The translations under genes were made by a program, and so were the position numbers. From positions 62,001 through 126,000 of the forward strand of contig NZ_JAKIHP010000002.1 in the NCBI RefSeq assembly GCF_021608265.1: DNA of 64,000 nucleotides, written 5' to 3'. The notes under the pieces are model-generated. The model worked only from the letters and a program-made list of their open reading frames with translations. It was not told the DNA's origin and did no database searches. This document shows, one piece after another, positions 16,158-24,958 of this stretch (position 1 is the stretch's first letter; every line of letters begins with the position of its first letter). This stretch comes from Flavobacterium wongokense. Its GTDB lineage: Bacteria > Bacteroidota > Bacteroidia > Flavobacteriales > Flavobacteriaceae.

Positions 16158-16474
16158 GATTTCTTGTTTTTAAATGTTGATAATATATTGTCTAATTGAT
16201 TGTATTTATCTTCCCATATCTTCCGGAACTGCTCCAGCCATTGATCTATTGCTTTCATTTTTTCGACTTCAAGTTTATAATAAATTTCACGTCCTATCTG
16301 TTCCTGTTTGACCACTTCACATTCCACCAAAATTTTAATATGTTTTGAAACAGCCTGCCTGCTGGTGTGAAAATGTTCAGCCAAGGCGTTTGGCGTCATT
16401 GCCTGTAGTGCTATCAAAGTAATTATGGCTCTTCTTGTTGGGTCTGAAATAGCCTGGAATATATCTCTTCTCAT
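16154..16474 (-). CDS. ArsR-family winged-helix repressor
   Basis: 106 residues. Winged HTH with RDIFQAISDPTRRAIITLI, ALAEHFHTSRQAVSKHIKIL, REIYYKLE. It lacks the CxC metal site of classical ArsR/SmtB proteins, as is usual for members paired with AHSA1 proteins. It probably autoregulates the operon through the GGTTGC/GCAAC dyads at its promoter. Confidence 0.92.
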   Translation of the reverse strand: MRRDIFQAISDPTRRAIITLIALQAMTPNALAEHFHTSRQAVSKHIKILVECEVVKQEQIGREIYYKLEVEKMKAIDQWLEQFRKIWEDKYNQLDNILSTFKNKKS

Positions 16475-16504
16475 CTTTTTTATTTTTTAAATGCGAAACT
16501 AATC

Positions 16505-16541
16505 GGTTGCAAATATATACGCAACTTTTTGGTTGCGCAAA
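16505..16541 (-). promoter_or_regulatory. Promoter and candidate operator of the arsR operon
   Basis: Minus-strand -7 box TATATTTG (plus 16510-16517) and -33 TTTG (plus 16538-16541), 20 bp apart. Overlying these are GGTTGC (16505-16510), GCAAC (16521-16525) and GGTTGC (16531-16536), giving inverted GTTGC/GCAAC pairs across the promoter. ArsR binding here is inferred. Confidence 0.65.
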
Positions 16542-16631
16542 TTTTTTAACACTTTTTTTTAATTTTTATGGAATAGGTGTAATAAATTTAGCCAAAATGC
16601 GTCATACCGAAAACCATTTTAAATCAATTTT

Positions 16632-17882
16632 ATGAAACAACGGCTGGTTATTTTGGTAATTCTGATGGTCAATGTTTTTGGGTTTGCCCAATCACAGCGC
16701 GAACTTTATAATGCGAGCATCAAGGCATATGAAAGCAAGGACTATAAAAGCTTTTTAAAGCTTACAACGACTCTAGACAGCCTTCGTCCTTTTCATCCAA
16801 CGTATACCTACAATCTGGCTTCTGCCAATGCCTTAAACAATAATCCCGAGGAGGCATTTACCGCTTTGAAAAAATTGGTTTTAATGAACAATACTGCCGA
16901 TTTCGAAAATGATGATGATTTCAAATCCATCAAGCAGGATCAGACCTTCAGAAACCTGTTGGAGTTAAAGAAAACTCAGGGCAAAATAATTGAAAGCTCA
17001 AAACCTGTAATCACTTTAAGTGAAAAGGAACTGCATCCGGAAGGCTTAACGTATTTGCCTAAATCCAAAATATGGTTAGCATCAAGTATCCGAAAAAGAA
17101 AGATCATCTCATTTGATATCAAAACCGGGCAATGCACCGACTGGCTTAATGATAAAATGCTTTCGGTGCTGGCCTTAAAAGCAGATGCCAAAGAAGAATT
17201 CCTTTGGGTAGCCACTGCAGCTTTTCCTGAAATGGAAGGTTTTGACAAAGCTTTAGATGGAAAGGCTGAAATCCTTAAGGTCGACATCAAGACCAAAAAA
17301 ATAGTAAAGCGCTTTAGTGTAGAAGGCAATCATGTTTTTGGTGATTTGATTATAGCAAGAAGCGGAATCGTATATATTTCGGATAGTGGGAAACCAATGG
17401 TTTATAAAATCCAGAATGACGCTATTTCAGAATTTGTTTCATTTGAAAATGAAGGCTATAATCTGCAGGGATTGGCTTTCAATGAAATGCAAAGCAAATT
17501 GTTTGTGGCCGATTATTTAAAGGGAATAACGGTTGTTGATATGATTACTAAAGCCAAAACTGTATTGGCTTTTCCTGATGATACTACAACCAAAGGCATT
17601 GACGGATTGGTATTTTATAAAAACAGCCTGATAACTGTCCAAAATGGAGTAAAACCGATAAGGCTGCTGCAATTCAAATTGGATGAACAACAACATGAAA
17701 TTATCAGTTTCAAAATATTGGACAATAACCGACCGGAGTTTAACGAACCAGCCTTGGCAACAATGGCAGGAGAGAAGCTATACTTTTTTGCCAATTCACC
17801 ATGGAGTGCCTATGATCAAAATGGCGTTTTAAATTCGGAGAAAGTAAGCAATCCTATATTGTTCAGTTGCAAACTGGACTGA
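16632..17882 (+). CDS. Secreted TPR plus beta-propeller (SMP-30-like) protein
   Basis: 416 residues. Signal peptide 1-19 (LVILVILMVNVFGFAQ). Residues about 20-110 form TPR-like helical pairs (LYNASIKAYESKDYKSFLKL, YNLASANALNNNPEEAFTALKKL); residues 120-416 show repeated beta-propeller strands (LHPEGLTYLPKSKIWLAS, LQGLAFNEMQSKLFVADY, GIDGLVFYKNSLITVQNG), resembling the SMP-30/gluconolactonase fold. No enzymatic residues can be assigned. Its stop codon directly abuts the stop of the convergent gene at 17883, with no space for a terminator. Confidence 0.75.
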   Translation: MKQRLVILVILMVNVFGFAQSQRELYNASIKAYESKDYKSFLKLTTTLDSLRPFHPTYTYNLASANALNNNPEEAFTALKKLVLMNNTADFENDDDFKSIKQDQTFRNLLELKKTQGKIIESSKPVITLSEKELHPEGLTYLPKSKIWLASSIRKRKIISFDIKTGQCTDWLNDKMLSVLALKADAKEEFLWVATAAFPEMEGFDKALDGKAEILKVDIKTKKIVKRFSVEGNHVFGDLIIARSGIVYISDSGKPMVYKIQNDAISEFVSFENEGYNLQGLAFNEMQSKLFVADYLKGITVVDMITKAKTVLAFPDDTTTKGIDGLVFYKNSLITVQNGVKPIRLLQFKLDEQQHEIISFKILDNNRPEFNEPALATMAGEKLYFFANSPWSAYDQNGVLNSEKVSNPILFSCKLD

Positions 17883-18344
17883 TTATTCAGTACAATCAAC
17901 TTTACTTAACGGCATATTCGAAGTGAATTTTATTTGGGACACATCCCTAAAATGAGTTCCGTCCATAGTCATTTCACCATAACCTTCAATCAGCTTATCA
18001 CCTTCCAATTTAAAGGCAACCTGACGCGTACTTTCAACACCTTCTGATTGAAAATGGTAATCAGCAATTAAAATATTGTTCTCCAGTTTACCGGTAAAAG
18101 TCCCGCCATTTTTATCTTTTTCAGCCAAGGCATAATTCAAGGTGCCATTAGCTTCAGTGCCTTCGGTTTGAAGTTCCAATTCAATTTTACTGCCATTGGC
18201 ATCATACGCGTAACATTCTGTTTTACTCACAGCTGGAGCTGTTTCTTCAACAACAGGCTCAGTTGGGGTTGGAGCCGGAGTTTCCTTTTTGCAACCAATT
18301 GAAAGGAAAGCAAAAATAATCGGAAGTAAGATCTGTTTTTTCAT
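17883..18344 (-). CDS. Lipoprotein of unknown function
   Basis: 153 residues from the ATG at 18344 (MKKQILLPIIFAFLSIGCKK); the lipobox Cys confirms this start over the in-frame one at 18374. A Pro/Thr/Glu-rich linker precedes a small beta-rich domain (YDANGSKIELELQ, GTLNYALAEKDKNGGTFTG, RQVAFKLEGDKLIEGYGEM). Last gene of a five-gene operon, 10 bp after the META-domain gene. Confidence 0.75.
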   Translation of the reverse strand: MKKQILLPIIFAFLSIGCKKETPAPTPTEPVVEETAPAVSKTECYAYDANGSKIELELQTEGTEANGTLNYALAEKDKNGGTFTGKLENNILIADYHFQSEGVESTRQVAFKLEGDKLIEGYGEMTMDGTHFRDVSQIKFTSNMPLSKVDCTE

Positions 18345-18354
18345 AGTTTTATTT

Positions 18355-18810
18355 TTAGTGTTGTGTTTTTGCAATTTTTTTAAAGCGCAGCATCGGAATA
18401 TCGTCGGTTAATAACAAAAGCTTTCCATAGCTGTCAATAGCATATTTGTTGACTTTGCCCAGCATATTCATAAAGGCCTTTTCACCATCACCTTCACACC
18501 ATCTCATAGTTGTAATGGCGTCGCCAAAATGAATGGTATTTCCTTTTAGGGTAAACGCTCCACTATAAACATTGCAGCTGTTGTTGCCTCCAAATTTATT
18601 TTCGGCTTCTGTAAAAGTAATGTAGGGTTTTGTTTCAGGATATAGACCTTCAAAGGCAATACGTGGTCCCGAAATGTACTCCAATTCCCAGGTAGTATCA
18701 TAAAATGGAATACTGCCATTGGAAGTTTTTACATCAGTGGTTTTCTGACTGCTGCATCCGGCAAAGAATGCGGGAACCACTATCATCAATAAAAAAATCT
18801 TCCGGTTCAT
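18355..18810 (-). CDS. META-domain (HslJ-like) lipoprotein
   Basis: 151 residues from the ATG at 18810. Lipobox AFFAGC. The META domain is recognisable in TTWELEYISG, KPYITFTEAENKFGGNNSCNVYSGAF, GNTIHFGDAITTMRWCEG and LLLLTDDIPMLRFKKI. META/HslJ domains occur in outer-membrane lipoproteins linked to stress and antibiotic tolerance; the mechanism is unclear. Confidence 0.85.
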   Translation of the reverse strand: MNRKIFLLMIVVPAFFAGCSSQKTTDVKTSNGSIPFYDTTWELEYISGPRIAFEGLYPETKPYITFTEAENKFGGNNSCNVYSGAFTLKGNTIHFGDAITTMRWCEGDGEKAFMNMLGKVNKYAIDSYGKLLLLTDDIPMLRFKKIAKTQH

Positions 18811-18821
18811 GATTTCCAAAT

Positions 18822-19784
18822 TTAATGTTTTAAGGGTCTTTTCTTAATCATTCCCCCTTTGGTATCCTTAACACTATTCATTACTACAAAAGCGGTGGGT
18901 TCAATCTTTTGGATTTCAGTATTGAGTTTATTGAGTTCCAATCGGGTGATGACGGTGTAAATAATGTCAAACTCCTTGGTTTCCCCTCGTTTTCCATAAC
19001 CTTTTTTTCCGCTGTAAACCGTAACGCCACGTCCCATCTTATCAATAATCATCTGCCTCATTTTTTCGCTACGCGATGAAACGATAGTAACGCCAATATA
19101 TTCATCAATACCTTCTACAATAAAATCTAAAGTCCTGGAGGCAGCCAAATAAGTAATCATCGAATAAAGTGCCACTTCAATTCCGAGGAAATATGCTGCC
19201 GCAGAAAAAATCATCACGTTGATGATGATGATGATGTCACCAATCGTAGTTCCTAATTTCCGGCTGAGGTAAATCGCCAAAACTTCGGTGCCGTCAATTA
19301 CTGCGCCACCACGAACGGAAAGCCCAATTCCGGCTCCAAGGAAAAATCCCCCAAAAACCGCAACCAGTAAATTATCCCTTGTAACATCAGGGAAAGTAAT
19401 TGTTGCCAGGCAGATTGAAAGCCCGGTAATGGCTAAAGCGGTTTTGATGGCAAATGCCTGTCCCATTATCCGGTAACCCAAAATGACAAAAGGGATGTTG
19501 ACCCCAATAATCAAAATGTATAATGGAATATCTGTTAATGCAGAAACCAATAACGAAATCCCAGTGGCACCACCATCAATAAAGTGATTGGTCAGCAGGA
19601 ATCCTTTGAATCCGAATGTGGCTGATAAAATCCCGATTCCGATTAAGAAGAAATCCTTGACATGCCTTTTTAATAGTATGATAAACTCCCGATATCCTTT
19701 TGCTAAAGCATAACTGGAATAAGCCTTGCCACTTTCATCGTGCAATGTTGTCCTTATGATTATTTGTTTCCAAAGTGAATTCAT
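18822..19784 (-). CDS. YitT-family membrane protein (DUF161 + DUF2179)
   Basis: 320 residues. About 6 membrane segments from residue 40 to 215 (FLIGIGILSATFGFKGFL, FIDGGATGISLLVS, FFLGAGIGLSVRGGAVIDGTEV) followed by a soluble C-terminal DUF2179 domain (about 230-310: MIIDKMGRGVTVYSGKKGYG...IIYTVITRLEL). The GGATGIS and GAVIDGTE motifs are diagnostic of the family, whose transport or channel role is not established. Confidence 0.9.
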   Translation of the reverse strand: MNSLWKQIIIRTTLHDESGKAYSSYALAKGYREFIILLKRHVKDFFLIGIGILSATFGFKGFLLTNHFIDGGATGISLLVSALTDIPLYILIIGVNIPFVILGYRIMGQAFAIKTALAITGLSICLATITFPDVTRDNLLVAVFGGFFLGAGIGLSVRGGAVIDGTEVLAIYLSRKLGTTIGDIIIIINVMIFSAAAYFLGIEVALYSMITYLAASRTLDFIVEGIDEYIGVTIVSSRSEKMRQMIIDKMGRGVTVYSGKKGYGKRGETKEFDIIYTVITRLELNKLNTEIQKIEPTAFVVMNSVKDTKGGMIKKRPLKH

Positions 19785-19787
19785 GGC

Positions 19788-20243
19788 TTATAATTTGATT
19801 TTGGTTGCTTTTATGTTTTCCCAATCCTGATTTGTCATTTCAAACTTAATTTCCCTGCCATGCATTCCGGTTGGATTCCAACCCGATTTCCTGTAGAAAT
19901 TTTCGGCTCGGGTATTGGGTGCGGTTCCAAGCCATACATGATTTTTTCCGGTTGAAAAATACCAATCGAGCATCATGTCGTGCAGCTTCCTGCCAATACG
20001 TTTACCTTCAAAATCAGGATGGAGGAAGAGTGCCCAGATATTCTCGTCAACCAAATCGGCAATGGCAAAACCTACTATGGTGTTTTCGACTTCGCAAACC
20101 CAGCCTTTGCCACGTACTGTTATAAATGTAACACAATCTTCATCGGTAACCAAATCTGGATTCGATAAGGTGTTTTCGGTAACGGAATTTCGAACTACTT
20201 GAATTTGTTTGATATCAGCTATCGTCGCTTCTCTAAAAATCAT
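19788..20243 (-). CDS. GNAT-family N-acetyltransferase
   Basis: 151 residues with the full GNAT fold: IREATIADI-like N-terminus (IFREATIADIKQIQ), ENTIVGFAIAD, ALFLHPDFEGKRIGRKLHDMML (acetyl-CoA pyrophosphate loop with R-I-G-R) and NTRAENFYRKSGWNPTGM. Acceptor unknown. It is separated by 3 bp from each flanking gene, well inside the five-gene operon. Confidence 0.88.
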   Translation of the reverse strand: MIFREATIADIKQIQVVRNSVTENTLSNPDLVTDEDCVTFITVRGKGWVCEVENTIVGFAIADLVDENIWALFLHPDFEGKRIGRKLHDMMLDWYFSTGKNHVWLGTAPNTRAENFYRKSGWNPTGMHGREIKFEMTNQDWENIKATKIKL

Positions 20244-20246
20244 GGA

Positions 20247-20729
20247 TTACATTGGTTTTGCGGTTACTTCCTTGGTGGCAATGGCAGACACTTTGTTTTC
20301 GGTGTTTACAGTAACCTTTAATTCCCGTTTGTACATTTTCTTTTCGTAATCAATGCTGTAGCGGAAAATCAAATCCTTGGTTTTTTTATCGCGGGTAATG
20401 TCAATCAGGTTAATGCCCAGGAACCTTCCGTTACGCTGATTTATTTTTTTACAAATGGTAGAAATTTTCTCTTTAGTAGCATTCTGCCTTACCTTGTCGG
20501 TAACTTCACTGGAGCTAAAAGCCCTGAACCTTGAAGTGTTGCAGGATTCCAATAAACGTTTACCAATGTCATAAGCCCGGTCTTTTTTGATTTCCTCAAC
20601 TTCTTCAGGCTTAACCAGATTGCTCGGTTTTTCTGTGGGTTTGACGGTTACAGGTTTAGTGGTGTTGTTTTTTTTACTCTTACAGGAAAAGACCAGCGCA
20701 AGGCATAAAAGGAATAGTATTTTTCGCAT
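20247..20729 (-). CDS. Lipoprotein of unknown function, first gene of operon
   Basis: 160 residues. Signal and lipobox LVFSCKSKK; then a Thr/Pro/Lys-rich linker and a compact domain (DIGKRLLESCNTSRFRAFSS, KISTICKKINQRNGRFLGINLIDITRD, FRYSIDYEKKMYKRELKVTV) that looks like a small alpha+beta fold. No family recognised. It leads the gene set to 17883. Confidence 0.75.
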   Translation of the reverse strand: MRKILFLLCLALVFSCKSKKNNTTKPVTVKPTEKPSNLVKPEEVEEIKKDRAYDIGKRLLESCNTSRFRAFSSSEVTDKVRQNATKEKISTICKKINQRNGRFLGINLIDITRDKKTKDLIFRYSIDYEKKMYKRELKVTVNTENKVSAIATKEVTAKPM

Positions 20730-20868
20730 TGTTGTGTGTTTTTAGTACTTGCAATTTACGGCTTTTAACATTTTTATGCTAAAAGATTAACATTTTTAAA
20801 AGTATTTTTTATCGGTTTGGAAATCAAAACTATTCCTTTTTGCGTATGTATTTTTAGTGTCGAATTTG

Positions 20869-20876
20869 TATTTTTG
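20869..20876 (+). promoter_or_regulatory. -7 promoter box of yaaA
   Basis: TATTTTTG, a perfect TAnnTTTG, 18 nt before the ATG at 20895. It excludes the in-frame ATG at 20817. Confidence 0.55.
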
Positions 20877-20894
20877 AACCTCAATTCAGCTATT

Positions 20895-21653
20895 ATGAAA
20901 ATCGTTATATCGCCAGCCAAATCATTAAATTTTGAAAAAGAAATCCCTACAACTGTTTTTACTGAGCCCCAGTTTTTAAAACAGGCAACAACCATTCAGA
21001 GAACCTTAAAAAAGAAAAAGCCCAAAGCATTAATGCAGTTAATGGACATCTCGGATAAGCTTGCCGAATTGAACTGGCAGCGCAATCAGGACTGGCATGC
21101 GCCATTTACAAAAGACAATGCACGGCAGGCTGTGTATACTTTTGATGGCGATGTGTACCTGGGTTTGAACATTGCGACTCTGCCCAACGATAAATTAGAG
21201 GTTTTACAGGACAAACTCCGCATTCTTTCCGGATTGTACGGTTTGTTGAAACCGTTGGATTTAATGCAGGCTTATCGTTTGGAAATGGGAACTTCATTGC
21301 CAATAGGGAAAAACAAAAACCTGTATGAGTTTTGGAAAAAAACCATCACCAAGGAATTGAACAGCGAATTGAAAAAAGGTGAATTGTTCATCAACCTGGC
21401 GAGCAATGAGTATTTCCATGCTGTGGATGCAAAGGCTTTAAAGGTTCCTGTGATTACACCAGAGTTTAAGGATTACAAAGACGGAAAGCTGAAGATGATC
21501 AGTTTTTTTGCCAAAAAGGCGAGAGGCATGATGGTGCGTTACATCATTGACACCAATGCCGAAACCATTGATGATTTAAAAGGATTCAATTATGAAGGTT
21601 ATGCTTTTGATGCGAATCTGAGTAAAGGAAATACGTTAGTTTTTACAAGATAG
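20895..21653 (+). CDS. yaaA: Peroxide stress protein YaaA
   Basis: 252 residues from MKIVISPAKSLNFEKEIP, the conserved YaaA/DUF328 N-terminus. Other family signatures: NDNARQAVYTFDGDVYLGL-like segment (KDNARQAVYTFDGDVYLGLN), LRILSGLYGLLKPLDLMQAYRLEMGT, FINLASNEYFHAVD, ISFFAKKARGMMVRYIID. YaaA limits free intracellular iron during H2O2 stress and belongs to the OxyR regulon in E. coli; oxyR lies 17 kb away in this window. Monocistronic. Confidence 0.95.
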   Translation: MKIVISPAKSLNFEKEIPTTVFTEPQFLKQATTIQRTLKKKKPKALMQLMDISDKLAELNWQRNQDWHAPFTKDNARQAVYTFDGDVYLGLNIATLPNDKLEVLQDKLRILSGLYGLLKPLDLMQAYRLEMGTSLPIGKNKNLYEFWKKTITKELNSELKKGELFINLASNEYFHAVDAKALKVPVITPEFKDYKDGKLKMISFFAKKARGMMVRYIIDTNAETIDDLKGFNYEGYAFDANLSKGNTLVFTR

Positions 21654-21787
21654 GTTTTGATTTATTCATGCTCGAAATCCGTTCGGTAAAAAATAGCTTT
21701 ATAGTGGCACAATCCCGAACATGACCCGAACAAAACCCGGTTGGAACCACCAATAAAAAAAGCTCCCGACCGGGAGCTTTTTGTTTG
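21654..21787. other. Intergenic region with CCCGAACA direct repeats
   Basis: Apart from the terminator at 21756-21783 it holds CCCGAACA twice, 11 bp apart, around 21710-21735, followed by a third CCCG. Small ORFs crossing it are not convincing. Confidence 0.4.
21756..21783. terminator. Bidirectional terminator
   Basis: A-tract then AGCTCCC-GACC-GGGAGCT then a T-tract; perfect stem with flanking A/T pairing (21756-21767 / 21772-21783), able to serve yaaA (+) and the gene at 21788 (-). Confidence 0.9.
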
Positions 21788-22138
21788 TTATCTTGTATAA
21801 AAATATTCTTCGTATTCCATTCGGGTTTCACTGGTAAGTTTTCGTTGGTCTCGTGCCAATTCCCTCATAGCTTCAACGCCTTTTTTGGCACATCGCTTTA
21901 CTTTGCTCAGCCTTGATGAAAAATCAATTAGTTTGTTTGCATCTTCCGGGCTTAGTTTTGTTTTCAGTTCATCTACAAACGAAGAGAACTCATTCACCAC
22001 TTCCTGATTTTCATCATAATCAGTTTTCAAATCATCCAGCAAATCTTCAATTTCTTTTGTGATTTCCTTACAATGGTCTTCACTTTTTCGGTGAAGGTCT
22101 TCGATGATTTTCTTTTGATTCTTCCCAAAAAGTCCCAT
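21788..22138 (-). CDS. Small coiled-coil protein of unknown function
   Basis: 116 residues. Begins MGLFGKNQKK and is almost wholly helical and charged (HRKSEDHCKEITKEIEDLLDDLK, FSSFVDELKTKLSPEDANKL), with two single cysteines. No signal peptide; predicted cytosolic coiled coil. A candidate -7 box (TAAATTTG on the minus strand, plus 22179-22186) lies 41 bp upstream. Unknown function. Confidence 0.7.
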   Translation of the reverse strand: MGLFGKNQKKIIEDLHRKSEDHCKEITKEIEDLLDDLKTDYDENQEVVNEFSSFVDELKTKLSPEDANKLIDFSSRLSKVKRCAKKGVEAMRELARDQRKLTSETRMEYEEYFYTR

Positions 22139-22178
22139 GATTCTTTGATTTAAGGTTAATGTATCGTTAGCCTGAAAT

Positions 22179-22186
22179 CAAATTTA
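22179..22186 (-). promoter_or_regulatory. -7 promoter box of the coiled-coil gene
   Basis: Minus-strand TAAATTTG matches TAnnTTTG. A TTTG lies 23 bp further upstream (plus 22210-22213), slightly wide for the -33 element. Confidence 0.45.
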
Positions 22187-22239
22187 ATAAAATGTTTCTT
22201 AAAAATCCGCAAATTGTTAATAACTTGTAAATTAGTTAA

Positions 22240-23829
22240 TTAATGCATTGCTTCGCTGACATCGACCTTATTTTTGCCTTTTTTTACCAAAAGGATAAAA
22301 GGTATGCAGAACAGGAAAAGCAATCCCAGATAAAGGAAAATATCCATGTATGACAGGACCGTGCTTTGTTTGGTTATGCCATAATCCAAAACCTTATACG
22401 CTTTCTGTAGGGCAAGATCAGGGCTGAAGCCTTTTGCCATAAATCCTCTTTGCAATGCATGTAACCTGTCCTGGACATTTACCTTGGTCATGTCCAGATT
22501 TGCAATCAGATTCATACGATGTTCCTGTCCGAAACGGGCAATATAGGTTGTGATGATTGCAATTCCGAAAGAACCACCAAGCTGACGCATCATTCCGGTA
22601 AAGGCTGCGCCTTCACCAATGCTTTTTCCTTTGAGTGCCGAAAGCGAAAGTGTTGTTATCGGAACAAATAATAATCCCAATCCGATACCACGAACGATAA
22701 GCGGCCAGAACATATGCTCTGTTCCCGTATCAGGAGTCATTACATTATGCATCCAAAAGGTGAATATAAAGAACGATAGGAATCCAAGTGCCACCAAATA
22801 AGTTTGCGGCACTCCATTTTGTATCATTTTACCAATGATAGGCATGAATATCGCAACCGTAATCGAACTCGGAACCAAAAGCAGACCGGCATCAGTTGCA
22901 GTCCATCCCAAAATAGACTGGGTATAAATCGGAACAATGAATGTCGTTCCATACAACCCAAATCCCATAATAAAGCTCATAACTACACCAACCTTTAGAT
23001 TACTATCTTTGAGCACGCTGAGGTTCACGATTGGATGCTTATAGGTAAGCTCGCGCCAAATGAAAAAGAACAAACCAAAGAAACTGACTATGGCTAATGT
23101 TGTGATGGTATTGTCATTGAACCAATCGTCCTGTTGCCCATGTTCAAGGATGTATTGCAGCGAACCAATAAAAGCCGCCAATAATCCAATACCAAGCCAG
23201 TCAACCTGATTGGCTTTTAATTTTTCTCCGTATTTCGGACTTCTTACAAACGATAAGGTCAATAAGGTTGCTGCAACCCCAATTGGGATGTTGATGTAGA
23301 AAATATAAGGCCACGAGAAGTTGTCTACAAGATAACCTCCCAATGGCGGACCTAATGTTGGTCCCACAATAACTCCCATTCCGTAAATAGCCTGTGCCAT
23401 TCCACGTTTTTCAATTGGATAACTTTCGGTGATGATGGTTTGGGCTGTTACCAATAAGGCTCCACCGCCAAGACCCTGTATGAATCGGAATGCTACCAAT
23501 TCCCAGATGTTATCGGCATTTCCGCACATGAATGATGCTACGGTAAAAATGATGATGGAAGCGGCAAAGTAATTCCTTCGGCCAAACTGTTGTGACAGCC
23601 AGCTCGTCATCGGAATCACAATTACATTCGCAATGGCATAAGCTGTGATTACCCAAGCCACATCGGTTAAGGTTGCACCAAGGCTTCCGCGCATGTTGTT
23701 CAATGCGACGTTTACAATTGTTGTATCAACAATTTCGAGCAAGGCACAAAGAACCGCGGTAATGGTGATGATGACCCTTCGAAAGCCATATTCCACTAAA
23801 TCTTCCTGAACTACTGCTGCTTTAGCCAT
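22240..23829 (-). CDS. emrB: DHA2-family MFS multidrug exporter (EmrB-like)
   Basis: 529 residues with 14 predicted membrane helices. DHA2 signatures: IVDTTIVNVALNNMRGSLG in TM1, QQFGRRNYF loop motif A, RFIQGLGGGALL, GPTLGPPLGGYLVDNFSWPYIFYINIPIG (motif C and the PxxGG segment). It exports drugs or toxic amphiphiles by proton antiport across the inner membrane. Together with the periplasmic adaptor and outer-membrane channel upstream in the operon it completes a tripartite pump. Confidence 0.94.
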   Translation of the reverse strand: MAKAAVVQEDLVEYGFRRVIITITAVLCALLEIVDTTIVNVALNNMRGSLGATLTDVAWVITAYAIANVIVIPMTSWLSQQFGRRNYFAASIIIFTVASFMCGNADNIWELVAFRFIQGLGGGALLVTAQTIITESYPIEKRGMAQAIYGMGVIVGPTLGPPLGGYLVDNFSWPYIFYINIPIGVAATLLTLSFVRSPKYGEKLKANQVDWLGIGLLAAFIGSLQYILEHGQQDDWFNDNTITTLAIVSFFGLFFFIWRELTYKHPIVNLSVLKDSNLKVGVVMSFIMGFGLYGTTFIVPIYTQSILGWTATDAGLLLVPSSITVAIFMPIIGKMIQNGVPQTYLVALGFLSFFIFTFWMHNVMTPDTGTEHMFWPLIVRGIGLGLLFVPITTLSLSALKGKSIGEGAAFTGMMRQLGGSFGIAIITTYIARFGQEHRMNLIANLDMTKVNVQDRLHALQRGFMAKGFSPDLALQKAYKVLDYGITKQSTVLSYMDIFLYLGLLFLFCIPFILLVKKGKNKVDVSEAMH

Positions 23830-23865
23830 GTTTGTTATTTTAAATTATAAATTTTGAATTTTAAA

Positions 23866-24945
23866 TTATTTCAATATAACATCAACATCGGCGTTCATTC
23901 CTGAACGTAGCAATTGCAATTTATCTTTTGGATTATTTTCGGTAAAGTTGATTCTAACTGGAAGCCTTTGTACTGTTTTTACAAAGTTTCCGCTGGCATT
24001 GTCCGGAGGCAAAAGGGAGAATTTAGAACCGGTAGCAGGTGAGAAGGAAGTAATCTGGCCCTCAAACTCCGTTCCAGGGAAAGCATCGATTTTCAGTTTT
24101 ACCTTTTGTCCTTCGCGCATTTTGTTCAATTGGGTTTCCTTGAAATTGGCAATCACCCAGGTTTCCTGATTATTGATAATATAAAACAACGATTGTCCCG
24201 GTTGTACCAATTGTCCCGGTTGAATGTCAACGGTAGAAACCTGCCCATCGATAGAAGCAGTGACTACAGTATACCCTAAGTTTAGATTTGCGGCATCCAA
24301 TGCAGCCTGTGCTTTCTTTACATTGGCTGCAGCCACACTAACCTGTTTGCTGCTCACATTGGTTCTTGCAGAAGCTACCGTTTTCTGGAAAGAAGAAGCT
24401 TTCTGCTGATCCTGTAATATCTTTAACTGGCTTTGGGCTTCCTGCATTGCTGCTTCGGCCTGTTCGTATTGTTGTTTGGTAATCGAATGATTTTTGTAAA
24501 GATTGCTATAACGTTCGAAATCGGCAGAGGCTCTTCTTAATCGGATTCTTGCAGTTTCGATGCTTCCTGTAGCTGATTGTACATTGGCCTCCGAAACAGA
24601 CACATTTGCCTGGGAAGTTCCAATGTCAGCCTTAGCAACCTCTACGTTGTTTTCGGCTGCAGCCAAATTAGCTTTAGCTTCTTCAACCCTTACGACATAA
24701 TCGCTGTTATCAATAACGAAAAGCGTATCGCCTTTTTTTACTATATCGTTATCCTTTACAAAAACTTTGGTAATGTAACCAGAAACCCTTGGAATGATTG
24801 GATTCATTTTTTTGGCTACCTGAGCGTCATCAGTCGTTTCGTGGGAAAGGGAATGGTAGAATTTGTAACCACCATACGTTAGGCCAATAGCCAGCAATAC
24901 GATGAATATCAAACGGAATTTTGTATTTGTTTTTTTAGTTTCCAT
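23866..24945 (-). CDS. emrA: HlyD/EmrA-type periplasmic adaptor
   Basis: 359 residues. One N-terminal membrane anchor (about 11-29), a lipoyl-like half motif (IPRVSGYITKVFVKDNDIVKKGDTLF), a long coiled-coil hairpin with Ala/Gln-rich heptads (about 90-215), the second lipoyl half (TVVTASIDGQVSTVDIQPGQLV) and a beta-barrel domain. It links the MFS pump to the TolC channel. 36 bp separate it from emrB. Confidence 0.93.
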   Translation of the reverse strand: METKKTNTKFRLIFIVLLAIGLTYGGYKFYHSLSHETTDDAQVAKKMNPIIPRVSGYITKVFVKDNDIVKKGDTLFVIDNSDYVVRVEEAKANLAAAENNVEVAKADIGTSQANVSVSEANVQSATGSIETARIRLRRASADFERYSNLYKNHSITKQQYEQAEAAMQEAQSQLKILQDQQKASSFQKTVASARTNVSSKQVSVAAANVKKAQAALDAANLNLGYTVVTASIDGQVSTVDIQPGQLVQPGQSLFYIINNQETWVIANFKETQLNKMREGQKVKLKIDAFPGTEFEGQITSFSPATGSKFSLLPPDNASGNFVKTVQRLPVRINFTENNPKDKLQLLRSGMNADVDVILK

Positions 24946-24958
24946 GCTGTTGAATATT

